Assembly (NCBI GenBank): GCA_964575185.1
Contig: CAZNPW010000010.1
Location: 4,123-68,122 of the forward strand
DNA: 64,000 nucleotides
Direction: 5' to 3'
DNA from: CAZNPW01 sp964575185
Lineage (GTDB): Bacteria > Pseudomonadota > Alphaproteobacteria > Rhodobacterales > Rhodobacteraceae
Below the pieces are notes generated by a model. It had not been told where the DNA came from, did not search any database, and saw nothing but the letters and a program-made list of their open reading frames with translations. Position numbers and translations under genes: made by a program. Of the stretch, positions 62,680 through 64,000 are shown in pieces. Numbering within the stretch: position 1 is the first letter of the stretch; the number at the start of each line of letters is the position of its first letter.

Positions 62680-63593
62680 CCGGCGCGACCGTGATCGGCA
62701 TCTGCACCTTCCGCCGGCCGGAGCTCGCCGCCACGCTCGCCTCGCTGCGCGACGCGGCGGCGCAAACCATCATCGTCGCCGACAACGACGACACGCCCAG
62801 CGCCGCCGCGCTGGCCGCCGCGCCGCATCCGGTCCCCCTGCGCTACCTGCACGCGCCCGCGCGCAACATCTCGGTCGCACGGAACGCCATCCTCGACGCC
62901 GCCCGGGCGGACGGCGCGCGGTTCGTGGCCTTTCTCGACGATGACGAGGTGGCGCTGCCCGGCTGGCTGGCCGCCCTGCAGGCGCGGCAGGCGCAGACCG
63001 GGGCTGCCGCGGTGGTCGGTCCGGTCGTGGCCGTCTACGGCCCGCAAGCCCCCGCCTGGATGCGCCGCAGCGCGATCCACGACACAAGGCCCGAGGTCGA
63101 TGCCACCGGCGCGGTCACCAACGGCTACACCTGCAACACGCTGATCGACCTCGACGCCCCCGCCCTGCAAGGCCTGCGCTTCGACCCGGCGCGGGGCCGG
63201 ACCGGCGGCGAGGACACGGCCTTCTTCCGCGCCGTGGCGGCGGCCGGCGGCCGGATCGTCGCCGCGCCCGACGCCATACTGCACGAAGCCGTGCCGGCCA
63301 GCCGCGCGACGCTGCGCTGGCTCTTGCAGCGGCGCTACCGCATGGGCCAGACGCACGGCAGCCTGCTAGGCGTCCGCGACCCGTCCCGCGACCCGTCCCG
63401 CGCCGCGGCGCTCGCGCTGGCAACCGCGAAGGCCGCGGCGTGCCTGGCCGCCGCCGGCCTGCGCGGCTTCGACGCCGCGGGGCGCAACCGCGCGCTGGTC
63501 CGGGGTGCCCTGCACGCGGGGGTGGTGGCCGAACTGCTGGGCCTGTCGCGCCTCGAACCCTACGGCACCTCGACCGCCGGGGGCGGGCGATGA
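62676..63593 (+). CDS. GT2 glycosyltransferase, ExoM-like
   Basis: A 305-residue GT-A transferase: IGICTFRRPELAATLASL opens the domain, ARNISVARNAILDAAR and FLDDDEVALPGWL hold the nucleotide-binding acidic residues, and GGEDTAFFRAVAAAGG the catalytic ED. It resembles ExoM of succinoglycan pathways. It starts at GTG in the previous stop codon and overlaps the next gene (ATGA). Sugar specificity is unknown. Confidence 0.87.
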   Translation: MTGATVIGICTFRRPELAATLASLRDAAAQTIIVADNDDTPSAAALAAAPHPVPLRYLHAPARNISVARNAILDAARADGARFVAFLDDDEVALPGWLAALQARQAQTGAAAVVGPVVAVYGPQAPAWMRRSAIHDTRPEVDATGAVTNGYTCNTLIDLDAPALQGLRFDPARGRTGGEDTAFFRAVAAAGGRIVAAPDAILHEAVPASRATLRWLLQRRYRMGQTHGSLLGVRDPSRDPSRAAALALATAKAAACLAAAGLRGFDAAGRNRALVRGALHAGVVAELLGLSRLEPYGTSTAGGGR

Positions 63594-64000
63594 CCGAGTT
63601 CGGCCTGCGCATCGCCGACAGCCCGGGGAGCCTTGCGCCGGCACCCGCCGCGCCCGAGGCGACGGTCAACCTGTCGCGCCTGTTCGCCGCGCTGCGCAGG
63701 CGGCGCTGGGCCATCGCGCTGCCCGTCCTCGCCGCGCTCGGCCTGGGCGTCGGCTATCTCGCCACCACGCCGCGGGTCTGGGTCGCCTCGGCCACCCTCT
63801 TGCTCGACGCGGGCGGCAATGCGGTGGTGGAGCAGCTCGCCGCGATGGACGACCGCGCGCTGTCGGAAAGCGCCATCGAGAACGCGCGGCTGGTGATCCG
63901 GTCCGACGCGCTGGCGGCGATGGTGGTGGACCGGCTGGCTCTGCACCGCAACCCGGCCTTCCTCGCCCCCGAAAGCGGTCTTGCCGCGCGACTCCTGCGC
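63590..64000 (+). CDS. ExoP/Wzz-like polysaccharide copolymerase, N-terminal part (cut by window edge)
   Basis: The first 137 residues: a cytoplasmic stretch, then VNLSRLFAALRRRRWAIALPVLAALGLGVGYL (membrane helix, about 41-58) and the periplasmic beginning ASATLLLDAGGNAV, the Wzz pattern. Such proteins set chain length and, if a tyrosine kinase domain follows, coordinate export. The remainder lies outside the window. Confidence 0.82.
   Translation, partial: MTEFGLRIADSPGSLAPAPAAPEATVNLSRLFAALRRRRWAIALPVLAALGLGVGYLATTPRVWVASATLLLDAGGNAVVEQLAAMDDRALSESAIENARLVIRSDALAAMVVDRLALHRNPAFLAPESGLAARLLR

Overview
The window is a GC-rich alphaproteobacterial chromosome segment. Gene order (tsaD-gpsA; hemD-mitofilin-hemY; grpE-hrcA and rph-rdgB-hemW; parB-parA-rsmG-mnmG-mnmE-rho-hemJ; maf-aroE-coaE-dnaQ-secB) is that of the Rhodobacterales/Paracoccaceae origin region. 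A perfect parS site at the mnmG start and a DnaA-box-bearing gap between hemJ and maf suggest that the window spans the chromosomal origin. No transposase, rRNA, CRISPR array or clear prophage was seen.

Left part (1-11.2 kb): a general stress response (GSR) island. It holds the full core: phyR (anti-anti-sigma response regulator), nepR (anti-sigma factor), ecfG (sigma factor) and a HisKA_2-type histidine kinase, with a phospholipase D gene behind them. Around the core lie small stress proteins: PRC-barrel, DUF1328, DUF2383, CsbD, DUF883-like, holin-like and DUF3618-like. EcfG-type promoters (GGAAC, 16-17 bp, CGTT) can be read directly in front of most of these units. Several are divergent pairs, and the nepR/phyR pair is one overlapping palindrome. 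More EcfG promoters lie at 54.5-59.4 kb in front of a second stress set (a 49-residue membrane peptide, a katE-DUF892 operon, and probably DUF378).

Middle part (11-42 kb): mostly housekeeping genes in tightly overlapping operons. One accessory catabolic locus sits at 17.3-25.1 kb: SorC-type regulator, RpiB-like isomerase, ribose-type ABC importer, SDR dehydrogenase and the two-part DhaK/DhaL kinase. This looks like uptake of a polyol or sugar, oxidation to a ketose, phosphorylation and isomerisation, with a tetritol or tetrulose as the best guess. Two identical-format sites (CATATG-N10-GTGCAAA) lie in the divergent control region. A tRNA-Thr(CGT) follows.

Right part (42-64 kb): an OmpR/EnvZ-type two-component system, a secreted EF-hand protein with an acidic repeat tail, and a polysaccharide/glycoconjugate region. 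The first sugar cluster (46.2-54.5 kb) has a glycosyltransferase, UDP-galactopyranose mutase (glf), a half-length glycosyltransferase, a 1064-residue glycosyltransferase + Gfo/Idh/MocA + MDR-dehydrogenase fusion and a 758-residue glycosyltransferase + glycoside hydrolase fusion. The second (60.6-64 kb) starts with a GT-B + GT-A double glycosyltransferase, followed by an ExoM-like transferase and an ExoP/Wzz-like copolymerase cut by the window edge.

The most unusual signals are the phased CGATATCG array at 2601-2675, the density and mirror-image arrangement of EcfG promoters, the pseudo-receiver beside phyR, and the run of fused carbohydrate enzymes.
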